The notes under the pieces: generated by a model
The model's database searches: none
What the model was told of the DNA's origin: nothing
What the model saw: the letters and a program-made list of their open reading frames with translations, nothing else
Assembly (NCBI GenBank): GCA_000949895.1
Contig: JWIT01000009.1
Location: 124,001 to 188,000, forward strand
Direction: 5' to 3'
Source of the DNA: Agrobacterium arsenijevicii
Lineage (GTDB): Bacteria > Pseudomonadota > Alphaproteobacteria > Rhizobiales > Rhizobiaceae
Length of the DNA: 64,000 nucleotides
Translations under genes and position numbers: made by a program
In this document: positions 42,018 through 50,913 of the stretch, in pieces
How positions within the stretch are numbered: the first letter of the stretch is position 1
Layout: every line of letters starts with the position of its first letter

Positions 42018-43377
42018 TCTCCCGCGGTCGCTGCATGCGCGCATCATATCCTTCATCGCATTTATTCTCACCACCGGTGCTGTCGTGCTTTCGCTTGCCG
42101 CCTGGCAATATGCGGACATCGCAGCGCGTGAAGCCTATGACAAGCTTCTGATCGGCGGCGCGATCCAGATCGCCGAGAATGTGTTCGTGCAGGGGGGAGT
42201 GGTGACGCTAGATCCGCCGGTGGCGGCCCTTTCGACGCTCTCTTCCTATGATCAGGTTTTCTATCGCGTCATTGATCCGCGCGGCGTGACCGTTGCCGGA
42301 TATGCCGATCTTACTTCGCCGGCATCGGCCGCTGCCAGTCGCCAGAATGTGGTGCTCAATGACGGGCTTTATCAAGGTCTTCCGGTGCGGTTTGCCACCA
42401 TCTCGCGCATGGTTGACGCCCCCGATGTCGGGGGCTGGTCGCAGGTCGTCGTCGCGCAGACCGTACATGCCCGTGCAGCGCTCAGCTGGGATCTGACGCT
42501 GAAGGCATTTACGATCATCGCTGTTATGAGTTTTCTCGCTCTTCTGGCGGGCGCGTTTTCCGTGCGCTTCGCGTTGGCGCCGCTGGTCCGCATAGAAAGG
42601 GAAATCGCCGCAAGACAACCGGACGACATGCGGCCCATCGATATCGTGCCGCCGCTGGAGGTGCGCGCGCTGGTCAGCGCCATTGATGAATTCATGCGAC
42701 GGCTTTCCGAACGGATTGCGGTGATGCAACGGTTTATCGCAGATGCGGCGCATCAGATCCGCACGCCGCTTGCAGCGCTGGATGCGCGTCTCGAGCTTCT
42801 CACCAATGACGCCGATCCGGCGGATCATGCTCGCCAAATCGAAGGTATCCGCGAGAAAAGCGGCGAACTTGCCCGTTTGACCAGCCAGCTGCTCGGTCAC
42901 GCCATGATTATACATCGGACGGAATCCGTACGCTTCGATAGTGTCGATCTCAACGCATTGGCCAAATCCGTGCTCGCGCAGACGGTGCCGCTTGCCTTTG
43001 AACGGGAGGTTGCCGTTTTATTCAGCCCGGCGGCTGGCGGATGCATCGTGCAAGCCGATGCCATCAGCATTTGCGAGGCGTTGGCAAATCTCATTCACAA
43101 TGCGCTGACGCACGGCGCGGCGAGCCGGCTTGGCGTCACCGTCGGTTTCGACAACGGAAAGGCCTGGATTATCGTGAGCGATGATGGCCCCGGCATCCCT
43201 GCTTCCGAATGGGCAAGGCTTTGTTCGCCGTTCCAGGTGGGTGCGGCTGACGGGAAGGGATCAGGCCTTGGCCTGGCAATAGCCTCTGATGTCGCCAAGG
43301 GTCATGGGGGATCATTGGAATTCGGTGGAGAGCCAGGCAGATTTGATGTGAAACTGATCTTTCCCGGATCGCATTGA
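42004..43377 (+). CDS. Sensor histidine kinase (TctE-like)
   Basis: The product is a 457-residue kinase with a TTG start inside the regulator gene. Transmembrane helices lie at residues 13-33 and near 170-190. Between them is a 2CSK_N-like sensor domain with DQVFYRVIDPRGVTVAGYAD. The phospho-His is in FIADAAHQIRTPLAALDARL, the N-box is LANLIHNALTHG, and G-boxes are DDGPGIP and GKGSGLGLAIA. The family senses organic acids in the periplasm. A stop-codon-overlapping hairpin (43376-43403) follows the gene. Confidence 0.92.
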   Translation: MRARDLPRSLHARIISFIAFILTTGAVVLSLAAWQYADIAAREAYDKLLIGGAIQIAENVFVQGGVVTLDPPVAALSTLSSYDQVFYRVIDPRGVTVAGYADLTSPASAAASRQNVVLNDGLYQGLPVRFATISRMVDAPDVGGWSQVVVAQTVHARAALSWDLTLKAFTIIAVMSFLALLAGAFSVRFALAPLVRIEREIAARQPDDMRPIDIVPPLEVRALVSAIDEFMRRLSERIAVMQRFIADAAHQIRTPLAALDARLELLTNDADPADHARQIEGIREKSGELARLTSQLLGHAMIIHRTESVRFDSVDLNALAKSVLAQTVPLAFEREVAVLFSPAAGGCIVQADAISICEALANLIHNALTHGAASRLGVTVGFDNGKAWIIVSDDGPGIPASEWARLCSPFQVGAADGKGSGLGLAIASDVAKGHGGSLEFGGEPGRFDVKLIFPGSH

Positions 43378-43403
43378 GCCGCGATCACCTTGGAACGCGG
43401 CTC
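43376..43403 (+). terminator. Hairpin overlapping the kinase stop codon
   Basis: GAGCCGCG and CGCGGCTC flank twelve bases; the left arm includes the last two bases of the TGA stop. No T-run follows. Probable transcript end between the kinase gene and the convergent IclR-type gene. Confidence 0.45.
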
Positions 43404-43471
43404 AGCGGTGGATTGAGACTGGTTCTAGCGGCGAGCCGACTCCATGTACGCAGCTGTCACGCCCATTCATC

Positions 43472-44242
43472 TCATTGACTGGCGATCATGGAGATTTCCT
43501 CCTTGAGCATAAGTGCATATTGCTCAAGAGAACCTGGCACCAGCTTTGCGCAAAGCAGCGTGAAACCCAGTGAGGCACTTGCTTTGTTGCCGTCTGTGAA
43601 GATCGGCACGGCAACGCCGGCGATGCCTGGTATCAGCTCGCCTACATCCACAGCGTAGCCGCGCTCCCGGGTATCGGCGATAAGTTTGCGAACCTTTTCT
43701 TCGGTCAGATCCCGATAGGAAGCATAACGTGCGGCGTTGGCGCGAATGATGAAGTCCTGCTCGTCCTCATCCAGGAAGGCGAGCATTGCGATGGATCCGG
43801 GTCCGACGCCCAGCGCAACTGCCCCGCCGATCGATCCCGTCAAGGTTGGAACCACGCATTCTCCGTCGCGCCTGTCGAGGCAGACGGAATCGTGATTTTG
43901 CCTCACCATAAGGTGGATCGTATCGCCGGTACGACGGCGAATGCGGGTCAAGGCTGCCTCGCAGCGGCTGATGATACCGGGACCTCTGGCGGCACGCGCA
44001 CCATAAATCGCCATGCGTCCACCCAGCCTGTAACAGCGCTTCTTGTCATCGCGGGCAAGGAGCTTGTGACCCACGAGCGTATTGAGAATGCGATGACAGG
44101 TCGCGGTATTAAGGCCTGAGCGTTCCGTCAACTCCTTGAGGGTTATGCCGTCGACGCCACCATCCGCAACAAGGTCCAGAAGGATTACGGCGCGGTCCAG
44201 CAATTGTGCGCCCGTGGACGAGGTTTGTTTGGTTTTGGTCAT
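43472..44242 (-). CDS. IclR-family regulator
   Basis: This 256-residue regulator has an N-terminal winged HTH (LLDRAVILLDLVADGGVDGI, ERSGLNTATCHRILNTLVG) and a C-terminal IclR effector domain (HLMVRQNHDSVCLDRRDGE; DVGELIPGIAGVAVPIF). It is divergent from a polar amino-acid transporter and amine-oxidase operon across 190 bases, which makes it the likely regulator of that operon. Full length and no anomalies. Confidence 0.92.
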   Translation of the reverse strand: MTKTKQTSSTGAQLLDRAVILLDLVADGGVDGITLKELTERSGLNTATCHRILNTLVGHKLLARDDKKRCYRLGGRMAIYGARAARGPGIISRCEAALTRIRRRTGDTIHLMVRQNHDSVCLDRRDGECVVPTLTGSIGGAVALGVGPGSIAMLAFLDEDEQDFIIRANAARYASYRDLTEEKVRKLIADTRERGYAVDVGELIPGIAGVAVPIFTDGNKASASLGFTLLCAKLVPGSLEQYALMLKEEISMIASQ

Positions 44243-44433
44243 GATTTCTCATATTGTAAAAAACAGACTGATAATAGCTTGTATAATGAGAAATCTGAGT
44301 ATTCAATGATGAATATTAAGTCTCCCCACGAAGTGTCTATATAAAAGGCAATCGGCCGGTGTGGATTTAAATTATCCTGAAACCACTCATTGCAGCGGGC
44401 GGAAAGCCTGCCGAAAAAAAACTGGGAACCAGC

Positions 44434-45252
44434 ATGATCAAGAAGACTCTGATGCACGTGCTCGCCATGGCGAGCGCGCTTTCGGCCAGCACGGCCATGG
44501 CAGACACGCTCGCGGACGTAAAAGCCCGTGACAAGCTCATCGTTGGTGTAAAGAACGACTACGCGCCATACGGTTACCTTAACGACAAGGGCGAAACTGT
44601 CGGCTTCGAGATCGAGTTGGCGAAATATGTGGCGAAGGAGTTGCTGGGGTCAGAGGACAAGATCGAGCTCGTCCCGGTTGTTGCAGCCAACCGTATTGAA
44701 TTCCTGACAGCAGGTCGTATCGACGTTATTTTTGCGACGCTCGGCATTACGCCAGAGCGCGAAAAGGTCATCGATTTCACGACCCAGTACGTCTCTGCGG
44801 GAGGCCCGTCCGTATTGATGGCCGGCGGCGCGACCTTGAGCAAATGGGAAGAGCTGAAGGGACGTCCGGTTTGTGGCATCCAGGGTTCTTACTTCAACAA
44901 GAAGATGACCGAAGAGTTCGGCATCCAGCTGGTCAACTTCAAAAGCCAGCCGGAAGCCTATCGTGCTCTGAAGGATAATCGCTGCGTCGGAATGGTCTTC
45001 GACGACATGACGTTGCGAATGAAACTGCGCGAGGCGGATTGGGCAAGCTACAAAATCGCTATCCCACCCTATGAGTTCGCGCCCATGGCTGGCGGCCTGC
45101 GCAAGGACGAAACTGCATTCCGCGAGGCCGTAGACAAGGCGATCCATAAGGCAGAAGGCGAAGGCAAGCTGATAGAGTGGGAAACGAAGTACGGCATGCC
45201 GGCTTCCGATTATATCGCGCAGCGGGCCAAAACAGCCGCTTCCGCCAAGTAA
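44434..45252 (+). CDS. Polar amino-acid ABC substrate-binding protein (family 3)
   Basis: A 272-residue receptor. The signal peptide MIKKTLMHVLAMASALSAST is followed by cleavage at AMADTLAD; the mature sequence starts VKARDKLIVGVKNDYAPYGY, typical of HisJ/GlnH-like proteins. GRIDVIFATLGITPEREKVI and VCGIQGSYFN are further family motifs. It leads an operon with two permeases and an ATPase, then FAD oxidoreductases and a RidA protein. The ligand is therefore probably an amino acid, opine or amine that is oxidised inside. Confidence 0.92.
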   Translation: MIKKTLMHVLAMASALSASTAMADTLADVKARDKLIVGVKNDYAPYGYLNDKGETVGFEIELAKYVAKELLGSEDKIELVPVVAANRIEFLTAGRIDVIFATLGITPEREKVIDFTTQYVSAGGPSVLMAGGATLSKWEELKGRPVCGIQGSYFNKKMTEEFGIQLVNFKSQPEAYRALKDNRCVGMVFDDMTLRMKLREADWASYKIAIPPYEFAPMAGGLRKDETAFREAVDKAIHKAEGEGKLIEWETKYGMPASDYIAQRAKTAASAK

Positions 45253-45270
45253 ACCGTATCGAGATAATCA

Positions 45271-45987
45271 TTGTTCGGTCTTGACTTCTCCTGGCTCGGT
45301 GACCCGGCCTACCAGCAGTGGCTGCTGGTAGGCGTCACCAACACAATCGAACTTGCGGCACTCTCTTCGGGTGCCGCAATGATCATCGGCATGCTCGGTG
45401 CGCTTGCTTTGACGCTTCGAATTTTCTGGCTTGAGGCGCTTGTCGAACTTTTCGTCGAGTTCTTCCGCAATACCCCGCCACTGCTGCAAATGCTGTTTGC
45501 GTATTTTACCCTGTCGACGCTCGGCTTGAAGGTCACGGATCCGGCAACGGGCTTGTCCATGCCTTTGCTCAGCGCCTTTGCCTGCGCGGCGATCTCGCTA
45601 AGCCTCTTTGGCGGTGCTCTTGCGATCGAAGCTTTCCGCTCCGGTATCGAAACCATGCCACGGGCCATCATCGAAGCCGCGCGTTCCCTCGGTTATAGTC
45701 GCTGGGCCCGGTTCTGGCGGATAGAGGCACCAATCGCAACGCGCATATGTTTGCCGGCGCTGACCAATATCCTGACCAATCTGTTCAAAACGACCTCGCA
45801 GGCATCGGTGATCACCGTGCCGGAGCTGATGTACTACGCGGGACAGATTTATAACGACAACCTTCGCACACTCGAGGTGATGCTGCTTATCCTCCTCATC
45901 TATGTGTGCCTGGTGTCCGTCATCACCTTTGCGATGGCAAGGCTTGAAGCCTGGATGGCCTTCCCCGGCTATGGGATGGGACGTTGA
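45271..45987 (+). CDS. Polar amino-acid ABC permease 1 (HisM/GlnP type)
   Basis: This is a 238-residue permease with about five transmembrane helices. The HisMQ-type motif FVEFFRNTPPLLQMLFAYF lies near residue 66, and EAARSLGYSRWARFWRIEAP near residue 135 is the ATPase-contact loop. The start is TTG at 45271, 18 bases after the receptor gene, with only a weak ribosome site. It pairs with permease 2 encoded next. Confidence 0.9.
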   Translation: MFGLDFSWLGDPAYQQWLLVGVTNTIELAALSSGAAMIIGMLGALALTLRIFWLEALVELFVEFFRNTPPLLQMLFAYFTLSTLGLKVTDPATGLSMPLLSAFACAAISLSLFGGALAIEAFRSGIETMPRAIIEAARSLGYSRWARFWRIEAPIATRICLPALTNILTNLFKTTSQASVITVPELMYYAGQIYNDNLRTLEVMLLILLIYVCLVSVITFAMARLEAWMAFPGYGMGR

Positions 45988-45989
45988 TC

Positions 45990-46802
45990 ATGAGTTCGGT
46001 ACTTACCTACGAAAACAAGAAGCGTGCTGTCCTGCTGTTCATTGTGCTGGGCGTGATTGCCTGGATCCTCATTGATGCCCATGCGGGCGGATCGGAACAG
46101 TGGCAGCGCGTGGCGATCCGTTTGCCGCTCATCCTGACGGGATCGGGTTCGGGTTGGCCGGTAACAGGCGGCTTTGCGCTTAACATCGCGCTGTCCATTG
46201 CATCGATGGCGGTTGCCACCGCACTCGGCACAGCTCTTGGGCTGGCAACGCTTTCGAGATCGGCACTTGTGAGAATTCCGTCACTTGCGTTGATGAACTT
46301 CCTGCGCAACTCGCCGTGGCTCGTGCTGTTGTTTGCGATGCTCTACATCATTCCGTTCGAAATCCATGTCTTCGGGTTGAGCGTGCCTTTCCCGCCGTTC
46401 GTGAAGGCCGTCATAGGTCTGGCTCTGCCGACCGGCGCGAACTTTTCGGAAGTCATCCGCGGTGCGGTGCAGTCGATCCATAGCGGGCAATGGGAAGCGT
46501 CGCGTTCGCTCGGGTATACGACGATGCAGATCTATCGCCATGTCATTCTGCCCCAGGCTTTCCGCCGTATGATCCCGGGCTGGATGAACCTTTATGCCCT
46601 GCTGATGATTGCCACTGCTCTCGCCACCGTGACGGGTATTCAGGACGTACTCACCATCCTGAACACATCGCTCGCAATGGAGAGCGAGCGCGCCATCGTC
46701 TATTTCTACGTAACCATCCTCTTCTTATTCTTCGCTTACTGCTACCCCATCGCGGTTTTCGCGCGGCGTCTGGAGCGTGCTGTCAAAGGAGACAATCTGT
46801 GA
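45990..46802 (+). CDS. Polar amino-acid ABC permease 2 (HisQ/GltK type)
   Basis: The product is a 270-residue permease. The NFLRNSPWLVLLFAMLYIIP motif near residue 100 and SGQWEASRSLGYTTMQIYRH near 165 identify the family. ATG at 45990 is preferred; an in-frame TTG at 45984 overlaps the previous stop. It ends overlapping the ATPase start by four bases. It forms the membrane channel with permease 1. Confidence 0.9.
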   Translation: MSSVLTYENKKRAVLLFIVLGVIAWILIDAHAGGSEQWQRVAIRLPLILTGSGSGWPVTGGFALNIALSIASMAVATALGTALGLATLSRSALVRIPSLALMNFLRNSPWLVLLFAMLYIIPFEIHVFGLSVPFPPFVKAVIGLALPTGANFSEVIRGAVQSIHSGQWEASRSLGYTTMQIYRHVILPQAFRRMIPGWMNLYALLMIATALATVTGIQDVLTILNTSLAMESERAIVYFYVTILFLFFAYCYPIAVFARRLERAVKGDNL

Positions 46803-47545
46803 ACCGTTCCCACGCTTTGATAGAGATCGAAGACATCCGCAAATCCTTCGGCACGTTCGAAGTGCTCAAGGGCATTTCGCTGACGGTAGCCAAGGGTGAA
46901 GCCGTCTGCATCATTGGCCCTTCCGGCTCGGGCAAATCGACCATCCTGCGCTGCATCAACGGCCTCATACCGATCGACAGCGGTTCCGTCCGTGTCGGTC
47001 AGCACCGTGTGCACGAGATGAAAGACGAAAAGGCCATGCGGCCATTGCGCCATCAGGTCGCGATGGTGTTCCAGCAATATAATCTTTTCCCGCACCGGAC
47101 CGCGCTGGAAAACATCATGATGGCGCCGGTACAGGTTCTCGGGCACGACAAGTCCGAGGTCGAGGACCGCGCTCGCAAGTTGTTGAAAAAGGTACGGCTT
47201 TCGGAAAAGGCCGACAGCTACCCCGGCCAACTCTCCGGTGGCCAGCAGCAGCGCGTCGCAATTGCAAGAGCGCTTGCGATGCAGCCGGACATCATCCTGT
47301 TCGACGAGGTTACCGCCGCACTCGACCCGGAAACGGTGAAGGAAGTTCTCTTCACTATCCGGGAGCTTGTGGAAGATGGTCTGACCTGCGTGCTCGTTAC
47401 CCACGAGATGAAATTCGCACGGGAAGTTTCGCACCGGGTCTGCTTCACCGATCGCGGGTTGATCGTTGAAAGCGCTCCGCCAGCCGAATTTTTCGACAAT
47501 CCGCGAGATGAGCGCACGCGCGAGTTTCTGGGTCAGGTTCTCTGA
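46799..47545 (+). CDS. Polar amino-acid ABC ATPase (GlnQ/HisP type)
   Basis: This is a 248-residue ATPase starting with GTG at 46799 (AAAGGAGAC site), overlapping the permease by four bases. It has Walker A GPSGSGKST, Q-loop VFQQYNLFPHRT, signature LSGGQQQR, Walker B IILFDEVTAALD and switch LVTHEMKFAREV. The DEVTAALD form (Val for Pro) is common in this subfamily. It energises the importer encoded 44434-47545. Confidence 0.93.
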   Translation: MNRSHALIEIEDIRKSFGTFEVLKGISLTVAKGEAVCIIGPSGSGKSTILRCINGLIPIDSGSVRVGQHRVHEMKDEKAMRPLRHQVAMVFQQYNLFPHRTALENIMMAPVQVLGHDKSEVEDRARKLLKKVRLSEKADSYPGQLSGGQQQRVAIARALAMQPDIILFDEVTAALDPETVKEVLFTIRELVEDGLTCVLVTHEMKFAREVSHRVCFTDRGLIVESAPPAEFFDNPRDERTREFLGQVL

Positions 47546-47554
47546 ACATGGATA

Positions 47555-47577
47555 CGGGCCGAAAATTGTCAGGCCCG
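47555..47577 (+). terminator. Short hairpin after the ATPase gene
   Basis: CGGGCC and GGCCCG pair around eleven bases, nine bases after the stop. Weak, without a T-run; may separate the importer genes from the oxidase genes or just protect the upstream mRNA. Confidence 0.3.
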
Positions 47578-47666
47578 CATCGACTTACTGGTGCGTAGAC
47601 CGGCTGGAATGCCGATCCCGTGCCGATTGCGATTGATGAAAGGCGAGCACCGTCGCTCGATGAACC

Positions 47667-48983
47667 ATGCCCAATTATGATGAGATTTATTCCAAGGATT
47701 TCAAGGAAGCGCCCTATTGGTGGGAGGCTGCCGAACCGGAAACTAATCTCGATCCGTTGCCTGAGAAGGTGGATGTGGTCGTCGTTGGGTCCGGTTATGC
47801 GGGAATGAACGCGGCAACGCATCTGGCGCGCGCGGGCCGTTCCGTTGTGGTTCTGGATAGCGACCGGATCGGCTCCGGTTGTTCGACGCGTTCCGGCGGC
47901 ATGGTGTCGAGTGGACAGAAACTCGTGGTCGGTGGCGCCATCAAGGGCATCGATCCGGCTCTCATTTCGCGGCTGATTGGTGAAAGCAACGAAAGCTTTG
48001 AATACCTGAAAATGCTGGTCGCGACGGAGAATCTGGACGCGGGTCTTGAGCTCAAGGGGCGTTTCTTTGGTGCTCATGCTGCCGCAGACTTCGAAACGCT
48101 GAAACGCCATGGCGCGCTGCTGGCGGAAAAGACAGGCGTGAAAGTACATTTTTTCGATCGCGATCATCAACGCGAGGTCATCGGATCGGATTATTATAAC
48201 GGTGGCATGGTCATTGATGATTACGGCGGTCTCCACCCCGGCCTGTATCACAAGGCGTTGCGCGAGCGCGCCAAGGCCGCGGGGGTCCAGTTGCGCTCAC
48301 ATGCGCGAGCCGGCATCGTTAAAGACGGCCCCAACCGTGAAAAGATCGTACCGACTGCGCGCGGTACTATTCGTGCGACCAATGTAATCGTCGCCACGAA
48401 TGGATACACCGAAGCCGATGCCACGCCGGAACTGGCGCGGCGGCTTGTTCCGGTGAAAAGCTACCAGATCGCGACGGAAGCTCTGCCGGCTGAGATTTTG
48501 GCAGAACTCATTCCGCAGTCCCGCATGGTTTCCGATACGCGGCGTGACTTGATCTACAGCCGCGTGTCTCCTGACGGAACCCGCCTGCTGTTCGGCTCGC
48601 GGCCGGGTATTTTCGAGATGACGGAGAAACAGGCAGCCAAGCGGATCTATGCCCGCATGCTCACGATCTGGCCGCAACTCGCAGGTGTCAAGATCACGCA
48701 TTCCTGGGTTGGAAGTGTTGCCATGACCGTCGACAAGCTTGCTCATATTGGCGAGCGGGATGGAGCCGATTTCGCAGTGGGTTGCAACGGCAACGGCGTC
48801 GCACTGATGACCTATCTGGGTTACCAGACCGCGCGAAAAATTCTCGGCGAGCAGAACGCGCCGTCCGCGTTCGACCGTGAAAAGTTCACTGCTGTTCCGT
48901 TCTATTCGGGAAAGCCATGGTTCCTGCCGGCATTTACCGGCTGGTATCGTTTGCGGGACTTCCTCGATCGTCCGAGGGGCTGA
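47667..48983 (+). CDS. FAD-dependent amine/amino-acid oxidoreductase (PuuB/OrdL-like)
   Basis: The 438-residue DAO-family flavoprotein has the N-terminal region YWWEAAEPETNL typical of gamma-glutamylputrescine-oxidase-like enzymes. It also has the FAD dinucleotide fold VVVVGSGYAGMNAATHLARAG near residue 37, SGCSTRSGGM near 70 and a C-terminal FAVGCNGNGVALMTYLG near 370. It follows a polar amino-acid importer and precedes RidA and a second flavoprotein gene. It probably oxidises the secondary or primary amine group of the imported compound, giving an imine. The substrate is unknown. Confidence 0.88.
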   Translation: MPNYDEIYSKDFKEAPYWWEAAEPETNLDPLPEKVDVVVVGSGYAGMNAATHLARAGRSVVVLDSDRIGSGCSTRSGGMVSSGQKLVVGGAIKGIDPALISRLIGESNESFEYLKMLVATENLDAGLELKGRFFGAHAAADFETLKRHGALLAEKTGVKVHFFDRDHQREVIGSDYYNGGMVIDDYGGLHPGLYHKALRERAKAAGVQLRSHARAGIVKDGPNREKIVPTARGTIRATNVIVATNGYTEADATPELARRLVPVKSYQIATEALPAEILAELIPQSRMVSDTRRDLIYSRVSPDGTRLLFGSRPGIFEMTEKQAAKRIYARMLTIWPQLAGVKITHSWVGSVAMTVDKLAHIGERDGADFAVGCNGNGVALMTYLGYQTARKILGEQNAPSAFDREKFTAVPFYSGKPWFLPAFTGWYRLRDFLDRPRG

Positions 48984-49062
48984 AACGTGGAGATCGCAGG
49001 CTCTTCTGATGCGCCTGCGGCCGATTTTCTTTTTTCTTACATGCACAGATCACGGAGATAAC

Positions 49063-49488
49063 ATGAGTGACCTTGAGGTTATCAAGATCAAGTCCGGCAG
49101 CCTTTACGAAGAAAAGGCGAGCTATTCACGCGTAACCACCGTTGGAGATATGATCTTCGTCTCCAACACGGCCGGCATCGATTACAAAACACGCGTCATT
49201 CCATCTGATATTCGCGAGCAGACCATGCAGTGCTTCAAGAATATCGAAGGCGCTCTTGCATCCGTCGGCGCCACGCTTGCGGATGTCGTTCGCTCGCGGG
49301 TCGCCATACCGCGCGCGGAGGACAAGGATGCGGTGCTTGCCGTGCTCGGCGAAAAATTCCGGGGCATCGATCCGGCATCGACCATAACGGCCACACCGCT
49401 GGCTGGCGAATACCGTGTCGAAATCGAAGTCACTGCCTATCGCGGCGTCGGCAAAACCGAAGCCAGGTATATCAAGATCGATCTCTAA
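49063..49488 (+). CDS. RidA-family enamine/imine deaminase
   Basis: This 141-residue member of the RidA/YjgF family starts at 49063 behind CACGGAGATAAC. Features are TVGDMIFVSNTAGIDYKT, CFKNIEGALASVGATLADVV, an Arg in VRSRVAIPRAED, and EIEVTAYRG at the end. RidA proteins hydrolyse reactive imines and enamines released by flavin amine oxidases, which fits the two such genes flanking it. Subtypes without the canonical Arg exist; here an Arg is present, so deaminase activity is likely. Confidence 0.9.
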   Translation: MSDLEVIKIKSGSLYEEKASYSRVTTVGDMIFVSNTAGIDYKTRVIPSDIREQTMQCFKNIEGALASVGATLADVVRSRVAIPRAEDKDAVLAVLGEKFRGIDPASTITATPLAGEYRVEIEVTAYRGVGKTEARYIKIDL

Positions 49489-49539
49489 AATTCACCTCGG
49501 AGCATCGGGTCAGGTTTTCAGTCCGATAAAGGACGCCCG

Positions 49540-50895
49540 ATGTCGTCTCCATGCTTTCGAAAGGCCCGGGCGATGTCTCTTTCCATACCCCTCTCTCCAT
49601 TTCAGGGTGACGAGGATTTTCCTTCCAAAGCGGATGTCGTCGTCATTGGTGGGGGGATCATCGGCATCAACACGGCGTTGACGCTTGCCGAGCGCGGCGT
49701 ATCGGTTGTGGTCGTGGAAAAAGGTGTCATCGCCGGCGAACAATCGGCCCGTAACTGGGGCTGGACGCGCCAGATGGGCCGCGATGCCGCCGAACTTCCC
49801 CTCACCATGGCAAGCCTGCGGTTATGGTCCCAGATGAACGAGCGGATTGGGGCTGAAACGGGCTGGCGCAGAACCGGCATCACCTATCTTTGCTACAACA
49901 GACAGGACATGGATATCTGGGGCGGCTGGTACGAAAAAGGCAAAGCCTATGGTCTGGATTCGCAAATGCTCACCGGGCAGCAGGTTAATGCACTTCTTCC
50001 GGGTTCCTCCGGCGGTCTTATCGGCGGTCTCCACACACCATCTGACGGACGAGCCGAGCCGACGATTGCGGCGGTCGCCATGGCCGATGCGGCGCGCCGC
50101 GCCGGGGCACGCATTCTCACGCAATGTGCGGCAAGAGGTGTTGAGCGAAGTGCAGGCAAAATATCCGCCGTGGTGACGGAACGGGGGCGAATTGCCTGCT
50201 CCTCGGTCGTTCTGGCGGGCGGTGTCTGGTCGCGGTTGTTTGCCGGAAACATGGGACTGGACTTCCCGCAGCTCAAGGTCATGGGTACCGTTGCCCGCGT
50301 GACCGGCGTGGAAGGCATTTCGGATATGCCGGTCGCTGCCTCCGACTTTTCCTACCGTAAGCGTCTGGATGGCGACTACACCATCGCATTGCGCAATGCC
50401 AACATCGCCAACATCGTGCCCGACAGTTTCCGGCTGTTTGCCGAATATATGCCGTCCTTCGTGCAGACGTGGCGCGAACTCAAGCTTCGGGTTGGGAAAG
50501 ATTTTATCAAGGAAATGTCTGTGCCGAGGTCGTGGAGCCTCGATCAGCGGACACCTTTCGAGACTGTGAGAACGCTCGACCCGGTTCCGGCGCAGTCCTT
50601 TAATCGCAAGGCGCTTGCCAAGCTGGCGCGGGCGTATCCGGCTTTTGCAAAGGCGAAGATCGTCAACGAATGGGCCGGAATGATGGATGTCACGCCGGAT
50701 GCCGTGCCGGTTATCAGCGAAGTGGCTTCAGTGCCCGGCTTCCATATTGCGTCCGGTTTTTCTGGCCATGGCTTCGGCATCGGCCCGGGCGCGGGACAGT
50801 TGATGGCTGATATCGTGATGGGAACGACGCCGCTCGTCGATCCGAAACCGTTCCACATCTCCCGGCTACGGCCGAATTTCGCCAAAGCCGGATAA
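49540..50895 (+). CDS. FAD-dependent oxidoreductase (DadA/sarcosine-oxidase-like)
   Basis: This is a 451-residue DAO-family flavoprotein. The FAD fold ADVVVIGGGIIGINTALTLA near residue 28 is followed by EQSARNWGWTRQMGRD near 68, VVLAGGVWSRLFAGNMGLDF near 225 and C-terminal ASGFSGHGFGIGPGAG near 405. ATG at 49540 follows AAGGAC; an ATG at 49573 is an alternative. It and the flavoprotein encoded at 47667 bracket the RidA gene, suggesting successive or alternative amine oxidations in one pathway. The ligand is not known. Confidence 0.88.
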   Translation: MSSPCFRKARAMSLSIPLSPFQGDEDFPSKADVVVIGGGIIGINTALTLAERGVSVVVVEKGVIAGEQSARNWGWTRQMGRDAAELPLTMASLRLWSQMNERIGAETGWRRTGITYLCYNRQDMDIWGGWYEKGKAYGLDSQMLTGQQVNALLPGSSGGLIGGLHTPSDGRAEPTIAAVAMADAARRAGARILTQCAARGVERSAGKISAVVTERGRIACSSVVLAGGVWSRLFAGNMGLDFPQLKVMGTVARVTGVEGISDMPVAASDFSYRKRLDGDYTIALRNANIANIVPDSFRLFAEYMPSFVQTWRELKLRVGKDFIKEMSVPRSWSLDQRTPFETVRTLDPVPAQSFNRKALAKLARAYPAFAKAKIVNEWAGMMDVTPDAVPVISEVASVPGFHIASGFSGHGFGIGPGAGQLMADIVMGTTPLVDPKPFHISRLRPNFAKAG

Positions 50896-50913
50896 CGCCT
50901 CAAAGGTTCAAAT

